This document shows, in pieces, positions 25,995-35,298 of a stretch of DNA of 64,000 nt. This DNA is from Bacteroidetes bacterium GWF2_43_63 (GTDB lineage Bacteria; Bacteroidota; Bacteroidia; Bacteroidales; DTU049), in assembly GCA_001769275.1 (NCBI GenBank), contig MEOQ01000042.1, forward strand, positions 1-64,000, read 5' to 3'. How positions within the stretch are numbered: position 1 is the stretch's first letter; each line of letters starts with the position of its first letter. A program made the position numbers and the translations under genes. The notes under the pieces were generated by a model, which worked only from the letters and a program-made list of their open reading frames with translations, was not told where the DNA came from and did not search any database.

Positions 25995-26025
25995 CTCTCT
26001 GCGTCGATGAAATCGACCTGAGTGC
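25995..26025. repeat. hairpin repeat, variant 2
   Basis: Same flanks as 12833-12861 but with stem GTCGAT-GAA-ATCGAC. It is followed by a larger inverted repeat, CTTCCTCAAC (about 26042) with GTTGAGGAAG (about 26101), enclosing an ACGTGA-type palindrome. Confidence 0.7.
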
Positions 26026-26113
26026 ATTGGCTAGTACGTGTCTTCCTCAACGCAGAGAGCTCGCTCCGCGAGTCACGTGACACAGCCGCGAGGCACTCAG
26101 GTTGAGGAAGGAG

Positions 26114-28543
26114 CTACTCCTTCACCACCCGGAAATACTCCGGGCTGTTTTGAGCGTCAACGCGTATCAGATAAATGCCTGGCAAAATATTCTGCAGATC
26201 AATGCTGAATGGCTCTGAAAGGTGATTGCAGCTGTATGCTGCTATGATTCGACCGGTAAGATCGCACAGATAAATGTTGGCTGGAACATCCTGGCTACCC
26301 ACCACCAACACATTTTCCTGTGCGGGATTCGGGTAGGCGATAATCCCATTCGCGCCTTCATTGCAATTGACAGTTACCGGTCCGAAATATTCAAATTTTC
26401 CATCGAAATCCGTCTGCTTCAACCGGTAATACGATGTCCCCGACATGGGCTCCACATCTTCGAATTCATAATTGACCAGCTCATTGGAATTACCCGCACC
26501 ATCTACTGTTTCAATTGACACCCAATCTTCGGCATTGATGCTTTTCTCAATGGTGAAATAATCATTATTGGTTTCGGTGGCGGTGGTCCAGGAGAGGGTT
26601 ATTTTATTATTCTTGTTGAGAGCTGCCAATTCAATTATCTCAACTGGCAGTGGTCCGTTTGTAATACCGATTGCAAATTCAGAAAAAGAGGTTAATCCAT
26701 TTCTTTGGGCATATCCAATTTCAAGAGTACTACTATATTCATGAATTCTTCCTGATGTCCCTGCAGTATTTAGAGTTCCGTTGCCATTTGTCCAGTCACT
26801 GCAGAGTGAGCTTCCATCTATTCGTTTTAATAATCCATATTTGTTATTTACTGGCACAGGGGCTCCTGTGAATCCATAAATATATCCTCGGGCATTATAG
26901 GTGGTAGAAGTTATTCCAGCATCAGGAATCACGCTCCACCATCCTTCGGGATGAAGTTGATTATAGTTTATTCCATCATCCCATGCATTAATTAATGTGC
27001 CACTGCAAACATCAGGATTAAAAACTGTGTTGAAATTCACTTTGATATTACATGGGCTTGCTGCAACAGATAATAACTGGATTTGAAAATGACGGTATTT
27101 CGGGTAATCACTTGCAAAAGTTGTTACATCTGTTCTGCCAACAGGGAACTCATAATACAGTCCCGAACTACAGGCCCTTTTCAAATTTCCAGAAACCCAT
27201 CCTACTGTCGATGAAAAACCAACAGTATTGTATGTCAAAGACGAAGGAGTTGTGTTACTTAAATATAAAATATAAGAATTCGTTTTGAGAATGCCTCTGC
27301 GAAGCGACAATGTGCCACTAACATTAACATTATCGTTAATTGTCACTACATCCTCTCTATATAAATCCAGACTATTTAAAAATCCAGTTGATCCTCCAGC
27401 TGGCGAAAATCTTAAGAGAGGTTGCATGATGTTGACTGATGTGTTTTCAGAACTTACAGTTGATACAACTCCAGCAGTATTGTCTGCACAAATTGTTGAA
27501 GCCCCTATGTAGCCGTGAACAGCCAGATTACTGGAACTTGAAGTTTTAATATAGCTGTTTCCAGTATATTTGATCGTTCCGCGGATAAATAATTTGGCAC
27601 TGCCAATATTTATGAAAGATGAAGTATTAGCGAGGTTTAATATGCTTGTTGAGTAACAATATGTTGAATACAATAAAACACATAATGCATTGGTGTTGCT
27701 AATTTTTAATGTGTGATAAGTTCGCTGTGAGTATAAACCAAAAGAAATGTCTGAAGTACCATAATACTCAACGGTTCCCCCATATGTTGAATTGAAACCG
27801 AAAAAGTTATTTGCAGCTGACCAGGTATTATTGGAGGGAATATAGGCAGTTTGCGATCTGATTAGTCCTGTTGAGGTTCCTGAGGTGACCATAATAAATC
27901 CGAAGTCAAAGTTGTAATAATTTGAAGAAGTCAATATTCCATTGCACTCAATGGTCCCATCCATTGGATTTGTTGTGTTTGAGCCGGTTCCTGTATAATT
28001 CAATTTTGCACTCGAGTGATTAATATTAACAACTCCTGTAGTTGAAACAATTATATTGCTTTTATTATTAATTTGACCACCGCCAATTCCTGCAGCTCCA
28101 AGGTTAAGTGTTCCGTTAACAACAAGTGAGTTTCCACTAGTATTGGTTAAGGAAATTGTTCCGCCATTTACATTCAAAGTTCCACCAGAATTAATTGTAA
28201 TGCTGGAACAGGTAAAAGTTCCTCCTGTAATTGTGAATACTCCACCGCTGTTTATAACTAAGGCGCCAACGGTCCCATTTGTACTGCATTTCCAGGTCCC
28301 ATTTACTGTTAATGATCCTGAGGTGTTTAATGTTGTGAGATTGTAAGTAACGACATGCCCTGCTGAAATCAACATACTGTGGCTTGTGCTTCCTGTTGGG
28401 AATAGTGCATTACAGCCAGTTCCAGTATTCCAATTACCAACAACACCTGGCCAGATCATTGTTGCGCAAGAAGTATATGTAGCTGCACCAGAGCTAAAAC
28501 ACAAGGCCATCAATATGCAAACCAATGTAAATTGCTTATGCAT
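26114..28543 (-). CDS. large secreted beta-helix-like protein with T9SS tail
   Basis: An 809-residue protein from the ATG at 28543, which gives a clear signal peptide (MHKQFTLVCILMALCFSSGAA); a longer frame to 28642 exists. After W-P-G-V-V-G-N-W-N-T-G comes a series of short repeats of the type LVINGTLNLG and ITINSGGTLNVNGG (about 55-200), typical of right-handed beta-helix adhesins. A long beta-rich region follows. The tail has an FTIEKS/DGAGNSN/YRLKQTDFDG segment (about 640-715) shared with the other T9SS proteins here, and a type-A sorting domain (IAYPNPAQENVLV, about 730-809). It lacks the CUB part. Surface or secreted; substrate unknown. Confidence 0.85.
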   Translation of the reverse strand: MHKQFTLVCILMALCFSSGAATYTSCATMIWPGVVGNWNTGTGCNALFPTGSTSHSMLISAGHVVTYNLTTLNTSGSLTVNGTWKCSTNGTVGALVINSGGVFTITGGTFTCSSITINSGGTLNVNGGTISLTNTSGNSLVVNGTLNLGAAGIGGGQINNKSNIIVSTTGVVNINHSSAKLNYTGTGSNTTNPMDGTIECNGILTSSNYYNFDFGFIMVTSGTSTGLIRSQTAYIPSNNTWSAANNFFGFNSTYGGTVEYYGTSDISFGLYSQRTYHTLKISNTNALCVLLYSTYCYSTSILNLANTSSFINIGSAKLFIRGTIKYTGNSYIKTSSSSNLAVHGYIGASTICADNTAGVVSTVSSENTSVNIMQPLLRFSPAGGSTGFLNSLDLYREDVVTINDNVNVSGTLSLRRGILKTNSYILYLSNTTPSSLTYNTVGFSSTVGWVSGNLKRACSSGLYYEFPVGRTDVTTFASDYPKYRHFQIQLLSVAASPCNIKVNFNTVFNPDVCSGTLINAWDDGINYNQLHPEGWWSVIPDAGITSTTYNARGYIYGFTGAPVPVNNKYGLLKRIDGSSLCSDWTNGNGTLNTAGTSGRIHEYSSTLEIGYAQRNGLTSFSEFAIGITNGPLPVEIIELAALNKNNKITLSWTTATETNNDYFTIEKSINAEDWVSIETVDGAGNSNELVNYEFEDVEPMSGTSYYRLKQTDFDGKFEYFGPVTVNCNEGANGIIAYPNPAQENVLVVGSQDVPANIYLCDLTGRIIAAYSCNHLSEPFSIDLQNILPGIYLIRVDAQNSPEYFRVVKE

Positions 28544-28698
28544 TTCTCTGACATAAAATGAAATAGCTCCTGTAATTTTCATAAGCAGATGGTTTTGAAG
28601 AGATTTTCTGGCAAAATCAATCCCACAAATATACACCCCCACCCACGCGCATGCAACACCTTTAACAATAAAGGTGGGTTACAAACGGTTAACAGAGC

Positions 28699-30021
28699 TT
28701 AAAAAAGTTTCAGGATATCGTTGAGGTTGGCCCAGACCAAAAGCGTGAGCAGAAGCCCAAACCCGATGTATTGGGCAATTTCGAGCACCTTTTCCGAAGG
28801 CTTTCGGCCGGTTATCATCTCAATGAGTACAAACATTACATGACCTCCGTCGAGTGCCGGAATGGGGAGAATGTTGAGCACAGCAAGCATGAGCGACAGA
28901 AAGGCGGTCAGATTCCAGAAGGCCTGCCAGTCCCAGACACCCGGGAAAATCTTGCCCATGGTGATGAATCCACCTACATTTTCATAGGCGCGCACATCAC
29001 GGTTAAACATGAGCTTGAGCTGTTTCCAGTATTCCGATATCTTGGTGCCGGCTTTGCTGAATCCTGCCGGAATGGCTTCCCAAAAGGTGTAGTCGTGCGT
29101 TGCAATATTGAAAAAGCGGTTCAGGTCGGTCACAATCATCACTTCGAGCTGGCCTTTGTCGTTTACCTTGACCGGATAAGTCAAATCTTCGGTGCCTCTG
29201 AGAACGCGCAGCGTGATTTCCTGGTTTTTATATTTTTCAACTTCAGCTTTAAACTCATCATGGTAATGAATCAGTTTTCCATTGACTCCAATCACGCGGT
29301 CGCCTTTATTAATCTTTGATGCGGCATTAACGGAGCCGGGCACAATGCTGTCGATGATCATCGGCATACGCGGCATAATCATGTTGGCGCGCTCCGAATC
29401 GATCATTTTCTTTAGAAAGTCACTTGGAATATCCAATACTTTTTCGGTGTCATTGCGAACAACCGTCAGTGTTTTTGCGTTTTCAAGCAACATGTTGGGA
29501 ACAATATCGAAAAAGTCTTCAATAACAATATTGTCCACTTTCATGATTTTGTCGCCGGTGCGAAGTCCGGTCTGCATGGCCAGTGAATCAACGGCAATAC
29601 CATCCTTCAATTCAGCATTGGGCAAATATTTTTCACCCCAGGCTGCCAGCATAATTATGTAGATAAGTATGGCGAGAATTACATTCATCATAACGCCGGC
29701 TACCATGATTATAAAGCGCTGCCAGGCTTTCTTGCTGCGGAATTCCCACGGCTGAGCCGGTTGTTTCATCTGCTCCTTGTCCATCGACTCGTCAATCATC
29801 CCAGAGATTTTCACATAGCCACCGAGGGGCAGCCAGCCAATTCCGTATTCGGTATCGCCCCGCTTAAATTTAAACAGCGAGAACCAAGGGTCAAAAAACA
29901 GATAGAATTTTTCCACCCTTGTTCCAAACATGCGGGCAGTAATGAAATGTCCGAATTCATGCAGGATAACAAGAATTGAAAGACTGAGAAGGAGTTGAAC
30001 GATTTTGATGAATATTTCCAT
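28699..30021 (-). CDS. rseP: RIP metalloprotease RseP (site-2 protease)
   Basis: A 440-residue inner-membrane zinc protease that cleaves membrane-embedded anti-sigma factors and signal peptides. The zinc site HEFGH is at residues 21-25 in the first membrane helix, with a second site LDGGH at about 390-394. One or two PDZ domains lie between (about 130-310, with GLRTGDKIMKVDN and KINKGDRVIGVNG). Length and motifs are full. It follows dxr with one base between and belongs to the M23-dxr-rseP operon. It could act on the anti-sigma protein at 42640-43401, though that is only an inference. Confidence 0.95.
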   Translation of the reverse strand: MEIFIKIVQLLLSLSILVILHEFGHFITARMFGTRVEKFYLFFDPWFSLFKFKRGDTEYGIGWLPLGGYVKISGMIDESMDKEQMKQPAQPWEFRSKKAWQRFIIMVAGVMMNVILAILIYIIMLAAWGEKYLPNAELKDGIAVDSLAMQTGLRTGDKIMKVDNIVIEDFFDIVPNMLLENAKTLTVVRNDTEKVLDIPSDFLKKMIDSERANMIMPRMPMIIDSIVPGSVNAASKINKGDRVIGVNGKLIHYHDEFKAEVEKYKNQEITLRVLRGTEDLTYPVKVNDKGQLEVMIVTDLNRFFNIATHDYTFWEAIPAGFSKAGTKISEYWKQLKLMFNRDVRAYENVGGFITMGKIFPGVWDWQAFWNLTAFLSLMLAVLNILPIPALDGGHVMFVLIEMITGRKPSEKVLEIAQYIGFGLLLTLLVWANLNDILKLF

Positions 30022-30022
30022 T

Positions 30023-31177
30023 TTACTTGAGATTCAAAGTTTGACAATAGGCGCGGGTTTCGAGATCGAGTGCCAGATATTCTTCGATGCTGGCAGGTAC
30101 ACCCGCAGAAATGTTGTTGAGTGCAGACTCCGACATTTTTTGCATGCCGGTGAATGAAATTTTATTATTTAGAAAAAGCTCGACAGCGACTTCGTTCGAA
30201 GCATTGAGTACGCAAGGTGCGCCGCCACCTTTATTCAGCGCTTCAAAGGCAAATTGGAGGTGACGAAATGTGGTAGTATCGGCTTTTTCAAAGGTCAGCG
30301 ACCAGATGTCTTTTATGCCTTCGGTTTGAAAAGGTGCTGGTATGCGTTCCGGCCAGGTGAGTGCATACAGAATGGGCAGACGCATGTCGGGGCGGCTCAT
30401 CTGTGCTTTTACCGAACCATCGACAAACTGCACCATCGAATGAATAATGGATTGCGGGTGAATGACGACATCGATTTTTTCTGCCGGAACATTAAAAAGC
30501 CAGCGTGCTTCGATCACCTCAAACCCTTTGTTCATCATGGTTGCTGAATCGATGGAAATTTTATTTCCCATGCTCCAAACCGGGTGTGCAAGCGCTTGTT
30601 CACGAGTTACATTTTGCAGCTGATCCATATTGAATCCGCGGAACGGACCACCGGATGCTGTCAGAATTATTTTTTGAATAGTAGCCGACGATTCACCTTG
30701 CAAACATTGCATGATGGCCGAATGTTCGCTGTCGATGGGAATAATGGCAGCGCGGTTTTCGATGGATGTTTTTGCAATAAGTTCACCAGCCACAACCAGC
30801 ACTTCCTTGTTGGCAAGGGCAAGTTTCTTTCCGGCTTTCAATGCGGCATAGGCGGGTGCAAGTCCTGAAATTCCCACCAGGGCCAGAACCACCGTATCGA
30901 CTGATTCAACGGTTGCTGCCTCTGCGATGGATTTGCTGCCGCAGAAAACCTTGATATCGGTATTTTTTAAGGCTTCGGAAACAACGTCATATTGCGATTC
31001 GTCGCCTATGACAACCATGTTCGGATTGAATTCCAGCGCCTGTCGAATGAGCTCTCCGCCTTGTTTTCCGGCTGTCAGTACTTCAACTTCGAAGCGATCA
31101 GGAAATTTTCGGCAAACATCCAGTGTTTGCAGGCCGATAGAACCGGTTGAACCAAGTATGGCTAATCGCTGCTTCAT
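30023..31177 (-). CDS. dxr: 1-deoxy-D-xylulose 5-phosphate reductoisomerase
   Basis: A 384-residue cytosolic enzyme converting DXP to MEP with NADPH in isoprenoid synthesis. The Rossmann motif ILGSTGSIGLQTLD lies at the start. The substrate and metal residues are visible in KEVLVVAG, DSEHSAIMQCL, ASGGPFRG and HPVWSMGNKISIDSATMMNKGFEVIEA. Full family length. The start overlaps the stop of the upstream peptidase gene by one base (TGATG). Confidence 0.97.
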   Translation of the reverse strand: MKQRLAILGSTGSIGLQTLDVCRKFPDRFEVEVLTAGKQGGELIRQALEFNPNMVVIGDESQYDVVSEALKNTDIKVFCGSKSIAEAATVESVDTVVLALVGISGLAPAYAALKAGKKLALANKEVLVVAGELIAKTSIENRAAIIPIDSEHSAIMQCLQGESSATIQKIILTASGGPFRGFNMDQLQNVTREQALAHPVWSMGNKISIDSATMMNKGFEVIEARWLFNVPAEKIDVVIHPQSIIHSMVQFVDGSVKAQMSRPDMRLPILYALTWPERIPAPFQTEGIKDIWSLTFEKADTTTFRHLQFAFEALNKGGGAPCVLNASNEVAVELFLNNKISFTGMQKMSESALNNISAGVPASIEEYLALDLETRAYCQTLNLK

Positions 31178-31965
31178 CAGAAAGTAATATAATTTTCGGG
31201 GTTCACCGGTTGCAGGTTAATCCAGAGTTCAAAATGCAAATGAGGTCCAGTAGAATTTTCACCCGAATTTCCAATGACGGCAATCGGATCGCCTGCGCGG
31301 ATGGTTTCGCCTTGCTTTACAAATAGCGAAAGATTGTGCATATACACTGAAATAACTTTTCCGGGATGCAGGATGATGAGCGTGTTTCCGCCGGAAAGAG
31401 TCCAGTCGGAGAAAAGCACCGTTCCTTCAGAAATGCTGCTGATAAGACTGCCTTTCGGAGCACTGATATCAATGGCGTAATGCCTGTTTGCAGGCGTATA
31501 TTTACTTACAATACTTCCTTCAAGTGGAGTAAGAAAATAAAGTCCTGTGGCGTCTGTGTTTTCTGAAACAACGCTGCTGGTACTGCTTTCGGAGTAATTG
31601 GAATAATTGCTGACGAGAATATTTGAATCTGCATCGGTCAGAACAGCAAAGAAATTACGAAAATACACATCGCGTGCAACCAGCTCCTGTTCAAGACTAT
31701 CGGATTTGAGCGAGAGTTCGTACACCATTTCCCGAGCTTCAACATTGCCGTAACCCGGGATGTACTCACGTATTGGAGTGAATGCGATCAGAAAAACGGT
31801 CAGGGTTATTAAAAGAAACGAAAGCAGGGCAAATACTACAAATACGTTCAGACGCGACAGCTTGAGAGAGAATTTTTCTTCAAAGGTGCTGTCATTCATA
31901 ATCACAAGCCGGTATGGTATCCGCAGCTTGTGAAGCAGTCGTTTGAATGCATTGTCTTTTTTCAT
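31177..31965 (-). CDS. M23 family peptidase, membrane-anchored
   Basis: A 262-residue protein from the ATG at 31965 (MKKDNAFKRLLHK); the longer frame runs through an inverted-repeat region and is rejected. One transmembrane helix lies at about 40-62 (VFVVFALLSFLLITLTVFLIAF), then a coiled-coil-like stretch and the M23 domain (about 155-260). The metal ligands are in HYAIDIS (His/Asp) and HLHFELW. The HxH motif and the second-half His residues are intact. Probably a peptidoglycan endopeptidase or its regulator. It is the first gene of the M23-dxr-rseP operon, an order seen in many Bacteroidota. Confidence 0.9.
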   Translation of the reverse strand: MKKDNAFKRLLHKLRIPYRLVIMNDSTFEEKFSLKLSRLNVFVVFALLSFLLITLTVFLIAFTPIREYIPGYGNVEAREMVYELSLKSDSLEQELVARDVYFRNFFAVLTDADSNILVSNYSNYSESSTSSVVSENTDATGLYFLTPLEGSIVSKYTPANRHYAIDISAPKGSLISSISEGTVLFSDWTLSGGNTLIILHPGKVISVYMHNLSLFVKQGETIRAGDPIAVIGNSGENSTGPHLHFELWINLQPVNPENYITF

Positions 31966-32066
31966 TTGCTTTTTAAGAAGAGGTGCAAATATCGTTAAAA
32001 TTTTCCATTTGGGGCTAATCCTGAAACAATATCGCACAACTGCTTTATTCAAATTCATGCAGAAGT

Positions 32067-32193
32067 GCAAAACCGATATTCCATCGTTCGGAGGGAATCG
32101 CAGAATATGGAATCGTCGGTTTTGCTGCAAACATAACGATTCCATATCCTCTGGCTCCTGCGTCGCCATCAGACGATGGAATATTATGTTTGC
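32067..32193. repeat. two adjacent related long inverted repeats
   Basis: Hairpin 1 (32067-32125) pairs GCAAAACCGA with TCGGTTTTGC and the inner ATTCCAT with ATGGAAT. Hairpin 2 (32127-32193) pairs GCAAACATAA with TTATGTTTGC and again ATTCCAT with ATGGAAT. The arms also cross-pair between hairpins (for example ATATTCCATCGT with ACGATGGAATAT). They sit between the xseB stop at 32215 and the start of the M23 gene at 31965. Length and internal symmetry exceed a normal terminator and suggest a MITE- or REP-like element. Confidence 0.8.
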
Positions 32194-32214
32194 CTGAAAA
32201 CGATCGATATTTTT

Positions 32215-32433
32215 TTATTGGCTTTCGCTACCATCCGACATCTCTTTCAATTTCGACAACACGGTGTTAATCTCCGTTTCGGTGTTCAGCAGCCGCTTGC
32301 GGCAGAACTGAATCAACTCGGCAGCACGCTTTACCTTAACAATCAGCTCATCCGGATCCGGGTTGTCGTTTTCAATGGCGTTCACAATTTCCTCAAGCTC
32401 CGCCATGGCTTCGGAATACTTTTGTTCACTCAT
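32215..32433 (-). CDS. xseB: exodeoxyribonuclease VII small subunit
   Basis: A 72-residue helical protein (YSEAMAELEEIVNAIENDNPDPDELIVKVKRAAELIQFCRKRL), the typical XseB pattern. It forms the small subunit that assembles along XseA to degrade single-stranded DNA. The ATG overlaps the xseA stop (ATGA), so the two are translationally coupled. Confidence 0.95.
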   Translation of the reverse strand: MSEQKYSEAMAELEEIVNAIENDNPDPDELIVKVKRAAELIQFCRKRLLNTETEINTVLSKLKEMSDGSESQ

Positions 32434-33830
32434 TTTTTATCTTTTTTATTTTTCTGAACAATGGATTTGACGCGGCCGTCAAGAAGCACCGTTTCAATTT
32501 CGCTTCCGTCTTTAAGAGCTTTGCCGCTTTTCACAATCTTACCTTCATGCAATGTGATGGAGTATCCGCGACGAAGAATATTTTGCGGATCGAGCATCGT
32601 CACTTTGCTTTCCAGAATATCGAGTGTTGAATTATTCTTCCGGATAAAACTCTGAAAATGCTGACTTAGCGATGAGTTTAGCATATCGGTGCGGTGCTGT
32701 TGTGTCATAATAACCCGCTGTGAAGCCGTCCGGAGTTCAGCAGCGCTTGAATCAAGTTTTGTTGTTGCAGCTGCAACTTTCTGAAATGATTTCTGCTGAA
32801 TAATGTTTCCGGCCTGCATCAGAAAGTCTTTTTGTTGCTGAAATTCTTCGCGGGCGATTTCGGAAACCGATTGCGCCAAATCCTGTAAAAACTGCTCTTG
32901 TTCGGCTATAGTCATAAGTGCTTGAGCGCTTAGTTGCGCAGTGAGATCCTGCAGTCGCATCAGTTGTTCCGAAAACTTTCCGACAACAAAATAGGCTACA
33001 TCGGTCGGTGTAATCTTGTTTGTATGTGCAACCATTTCGGTCACCGTTTCATTCGTTGAGTGCCCGATTCCAGTGATAACCGGCAGCTGACATTCGCACA
33101 CTGTGCGGGCCAGCGCATAATCGTCGTAGCAGTCCATTCCGGTGTCATCGCCGCCGCCGCGAATGATGAGAATGGCATCGAATTCATCAGCGCGCTTTCC
33201 AATCTGTAGAATTCGCGACGCAATGGTTTCGGCTCCGCGAGCGCCTTGCAGCACTGCTGTAAATAATGTCATTTTTATTTTATAGGCGGCACCTGCTGTG
33301 AAAATAATATTTTTCAAATCGTGCATACCCCTGCTGGTAGCGGCACTGATGATGGCCAGTCGTCCGGGAATTTCAGCAAGAGAAATCTGTTTGTTTAAAA
33401 AAAACAGCTCCTCTGTTTTCAGTTTTTCAATGGTTTTTTTGCGTTCCATCGCCATCTGACCGAGCGTGTATTGCGCGTCGATGTCAATGATGCGGAGCCG
33501 CATTCCGAATTGTTCATGAAATCGAATTTCGGCGCGAAACAAAATCTCAATACCGTCGGAGAGTGTTTTGCCAGTGACCTGACGAAAGTTTGTGGCAATT
33601 CGTTGCAGGTCGTCGGCCCAGATCATTGATTGACATTTGGCGGTGACTTTCCCATTGGTTTTTTCCACCAGCTCCGGAAAAGCATGGCCCGATGCCGAAT
33701 AGTGATTCAGCTTGAGCATGTCGGCTTTGATCCATATCGGCATCGAAAACTCACGGGCAACAACAATCCGAACCTGCGACAGAATCTCGCTCAGAGTCAG
33801 GAATTTGTTGGTGTTGTTTGCCGCAGGCAT
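32430..33830 (-). CDS. xseA: exodeoxyribonuclease VII large subunit
   Basis: A 466-residue protein from the ATG at 33830; an ATG ten codons upstream is possible. The N-terminal OB-fold (about 10-110, WIKADMLKLNHYSASGHAFPEL) is followed by the catalytic domain. It contains IIRGGGDDTGMDCYDDYALARTV and the GIGHSTNETVTEMVAHTNKITPTDVA motif, with the conserved His. A long coiled coil is at about 280-400. It cleaves single-stranded DNA in repair. Full length; co-transcribed with xseB. Confidence 0.95.
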   Translation of the reverse strand: MPAANNTNKFLTLSEILSQVRIVVAREFSMPIWIKADMLKLNHYSASGHAFPELVEKTNGKVTAKCQSMIWADDLQRIATNFRQVTGKTLSDGIEILFRAEIRFHEQFGMRLRIIDIDAQYTLGQMAMERKKTIEKLKTEELFFLNKQISLAEIPGRLAIISAATSRGMHDLKNIIFTAGAAYKIKMTLFTAVLQGARGAETIASRILQIGKRADEFDAILIIRGGGDDTGMDCYDDYALARTVCECQLPVITGIGHSTNETVTEMVAHTNKITPTDVAYFVVGKFSEQLMRLQDLTAQLSAQALMTIAEQEQFLQDLAQSVSEIAREEFQQQKDFLMQAGNIIQQKSFQKVAAATTKLDSSAAELRTASQRVIMTQQHRTDMLNSSLSQHFQSFIRKNNSTLDILESKVTMLDPQNILRRGYSITLHEGKIVKSGKALKDGSEIETVLLDGRVKSIVQKNKKDKK

Positions 33831-34203
33831 GTAAATTAAATTTGTTTGTAAAGATAGCAAATTCTCAAGTCAACAAAGATGAAAAATATCAGGTCCGTAC
33901 GGTGATGTTAGGTTCAATCTCTCTGCGAGAAAATCCTCAGCGTCGTTGCAATCTCAGCGCGTTGTCTTTTGAGCGATGCAGCGTTTTCTTCAACCTCTCT
34001 GCGACTTTGCGCCCTCTGCGCGCGATTTTCGAGCGACCAACTGAATCAGTCTTCATCGCAGATGAAGGGTGATTCTATTAGCGTTAATCGAAGGGTTATA
34101 TCGAGTAATAAAAAATGATTTTCGCGTGAATTTGCGTCATTCGCGGAAGAAAGATGTTTGTGTCTTCACGTAAAACGTGACACGTCGTGCCCTTGTGGCG
34201 AAA
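33831..34203. other. intergenic region of repeat words
   Basis: About 370 bp with 'ctctctgcg' words (33915-34030), a 'cgcagatgaag' patch like one at 5276, and a TCACG-TAAAA-CGTGA palindrome near 34156. No gene. Part of the dispersed repeat family of this window. Confidence 0.65.
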
Positions 34204-35298
34204 TTACTCTGCGTCTGTAAAGTCCTGATTTCTCCGACGTGGCCCAAACCCTGAATCGCTGATCAGCTGCTGCATTTCATCAGCATGCATTCGATACGAT
34301 GCGCCGGCCGATGACACTACATTTTCTTCAATCATGATGCTGCCCAGATCGTTGGCGCCCGCATAAAGACAAACCGCAGCCGTTGTTTTTCCTACCGTCA
34401 GCCACGATGCCTGAATGTTCGGAATATTGTTCAAAACCAATCTGGCCGTGGCAATCAAACGTATGTATTCAAGCGGTGTTGGAAAGTTTTGTACCAGTCC
34501 TTCTTTCATGAGTGTCGTATCTTTTCCGTAAAACGGCCAGGGAATGAACGATAAAAATCCAGGCGCACCTGTGGGTTTTTCTTTTTGTAAATCTCTGATA
34601 CGAATCATGTGCTCAATGCGCTCTTCTATGGTTTCCACATGACCAAACATCATGGTAGCTGATGTAATCAACCCAAGTTTATGTGCAGCACGCATCACTT
34701 CAATCCAGCCATCAGCGCTGATTTTAGAAGGTGATACAATCTTCCGCACGCGATCACTCAGTATTTCAGCTCCGGCACCCGGAAGGCTGTCGAGGCCTGC
34801 ATTCATCAATGTTTGCAGAACTTCTGTGTGTGACAATTTTTCGGTACGCGCCATAAAATCCACTTCGGCGGGACTCAATGCATGTAATTTTAATTCCGGA
34901 AATGCTGATTTCATCCAGCGAAATAGATCACAATGAAATTGCAGATCCAGCGCAGGATTCAGGCCGCCCTGCAACAACAATTGATTGCCGCCAAGCGCAA
35001 ACAATTCGCTGATTTTTTTGCGGTATTCATCTCGTGTTGTAACATAAGCCGAAGTACTGTTTTTTGAGCAGCTGAAGTTGCAAAACCGGCATCCGGTGAT
35101 GCAAATGTTGGTGATGTTTACATTACGATCGATGATCCATGAAACTTCATTTTCAGGATGTAGCTTCATACGCATTGCATGCGCAGCGACCATCAGCTGA
35201 GGAAAGGATGCCTGTTCATAAATTTGCAAAGCGTCTTTTGGAGAAAGTTCTTCTCCATTGAGTGGCTTTGCAAGCAAGGTAGAGCAATCGGTATGCAT
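34204..35298 (-). CDS. mqnC: cyclic dehypoxanthinyl futalosine synthase (radical SAM)
   Basis: A 364-residue radical SAM enzyme of the futalosine route to menaquinone. The iron-sulfur motif is C66-x3-C70-x2-C73 (NICITGCRFCNF), preceded by the typical WIIDRNVNITN. Further family motifs are QGGLNPALDLQFHCDLFRWM, LHALSPAEVDF and GAGAEILSDRVRK. The full length and NITNICITGCRFCNF favour MqnC over MqnE. The start directly abuts the upstream barrel gene (one operon). It shows that the organism uses menaquinone for respiration. Confidence 0.93.
   Translation of the reverse strand: MHTDCSTLLAKPLNGEELSPKDALQIYEQASFPQLMVAAHAMRMKLHPENEVSWIIDRNVNITNICITGCRFCNFSCSKNSTSAYVTTRDEYRKKISELFALGGNQLLLQGGLNPALDLQFHCDLFRWMKSAFPELKLHALSPAEVDFMARTEKLSHTEVLQTLMNAGLDSLPGAGAEILSDRVRKIVSPSKISADGWIEVMRAAHKLGLITSATMMFGHVETIEERIEHMIRIRDLQKEKPTGAPGFLSFIPWPFYGKDTTLMKEGLVQNFPTPLEYIRLIATARLVLNNIPNIQASWLTVGKTTAAVCLYAGANDLGSIMIEENVVSSAGASYRMHADEMQQLISDSGFGPRRRNQDFTDAE

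Noticed and set aside
25844-26083. N-terminal extension of the 113-aa membrane protein
   Set aside because: The extra codons lie in hairpin repeats; the ATG at 25843 gives a normal protein.
31966-32169. N-terminal extension of the M23 gene upstream of dxr
   Set aside because: The extra codons run through the twin inverted repeats and have no protein-like character.
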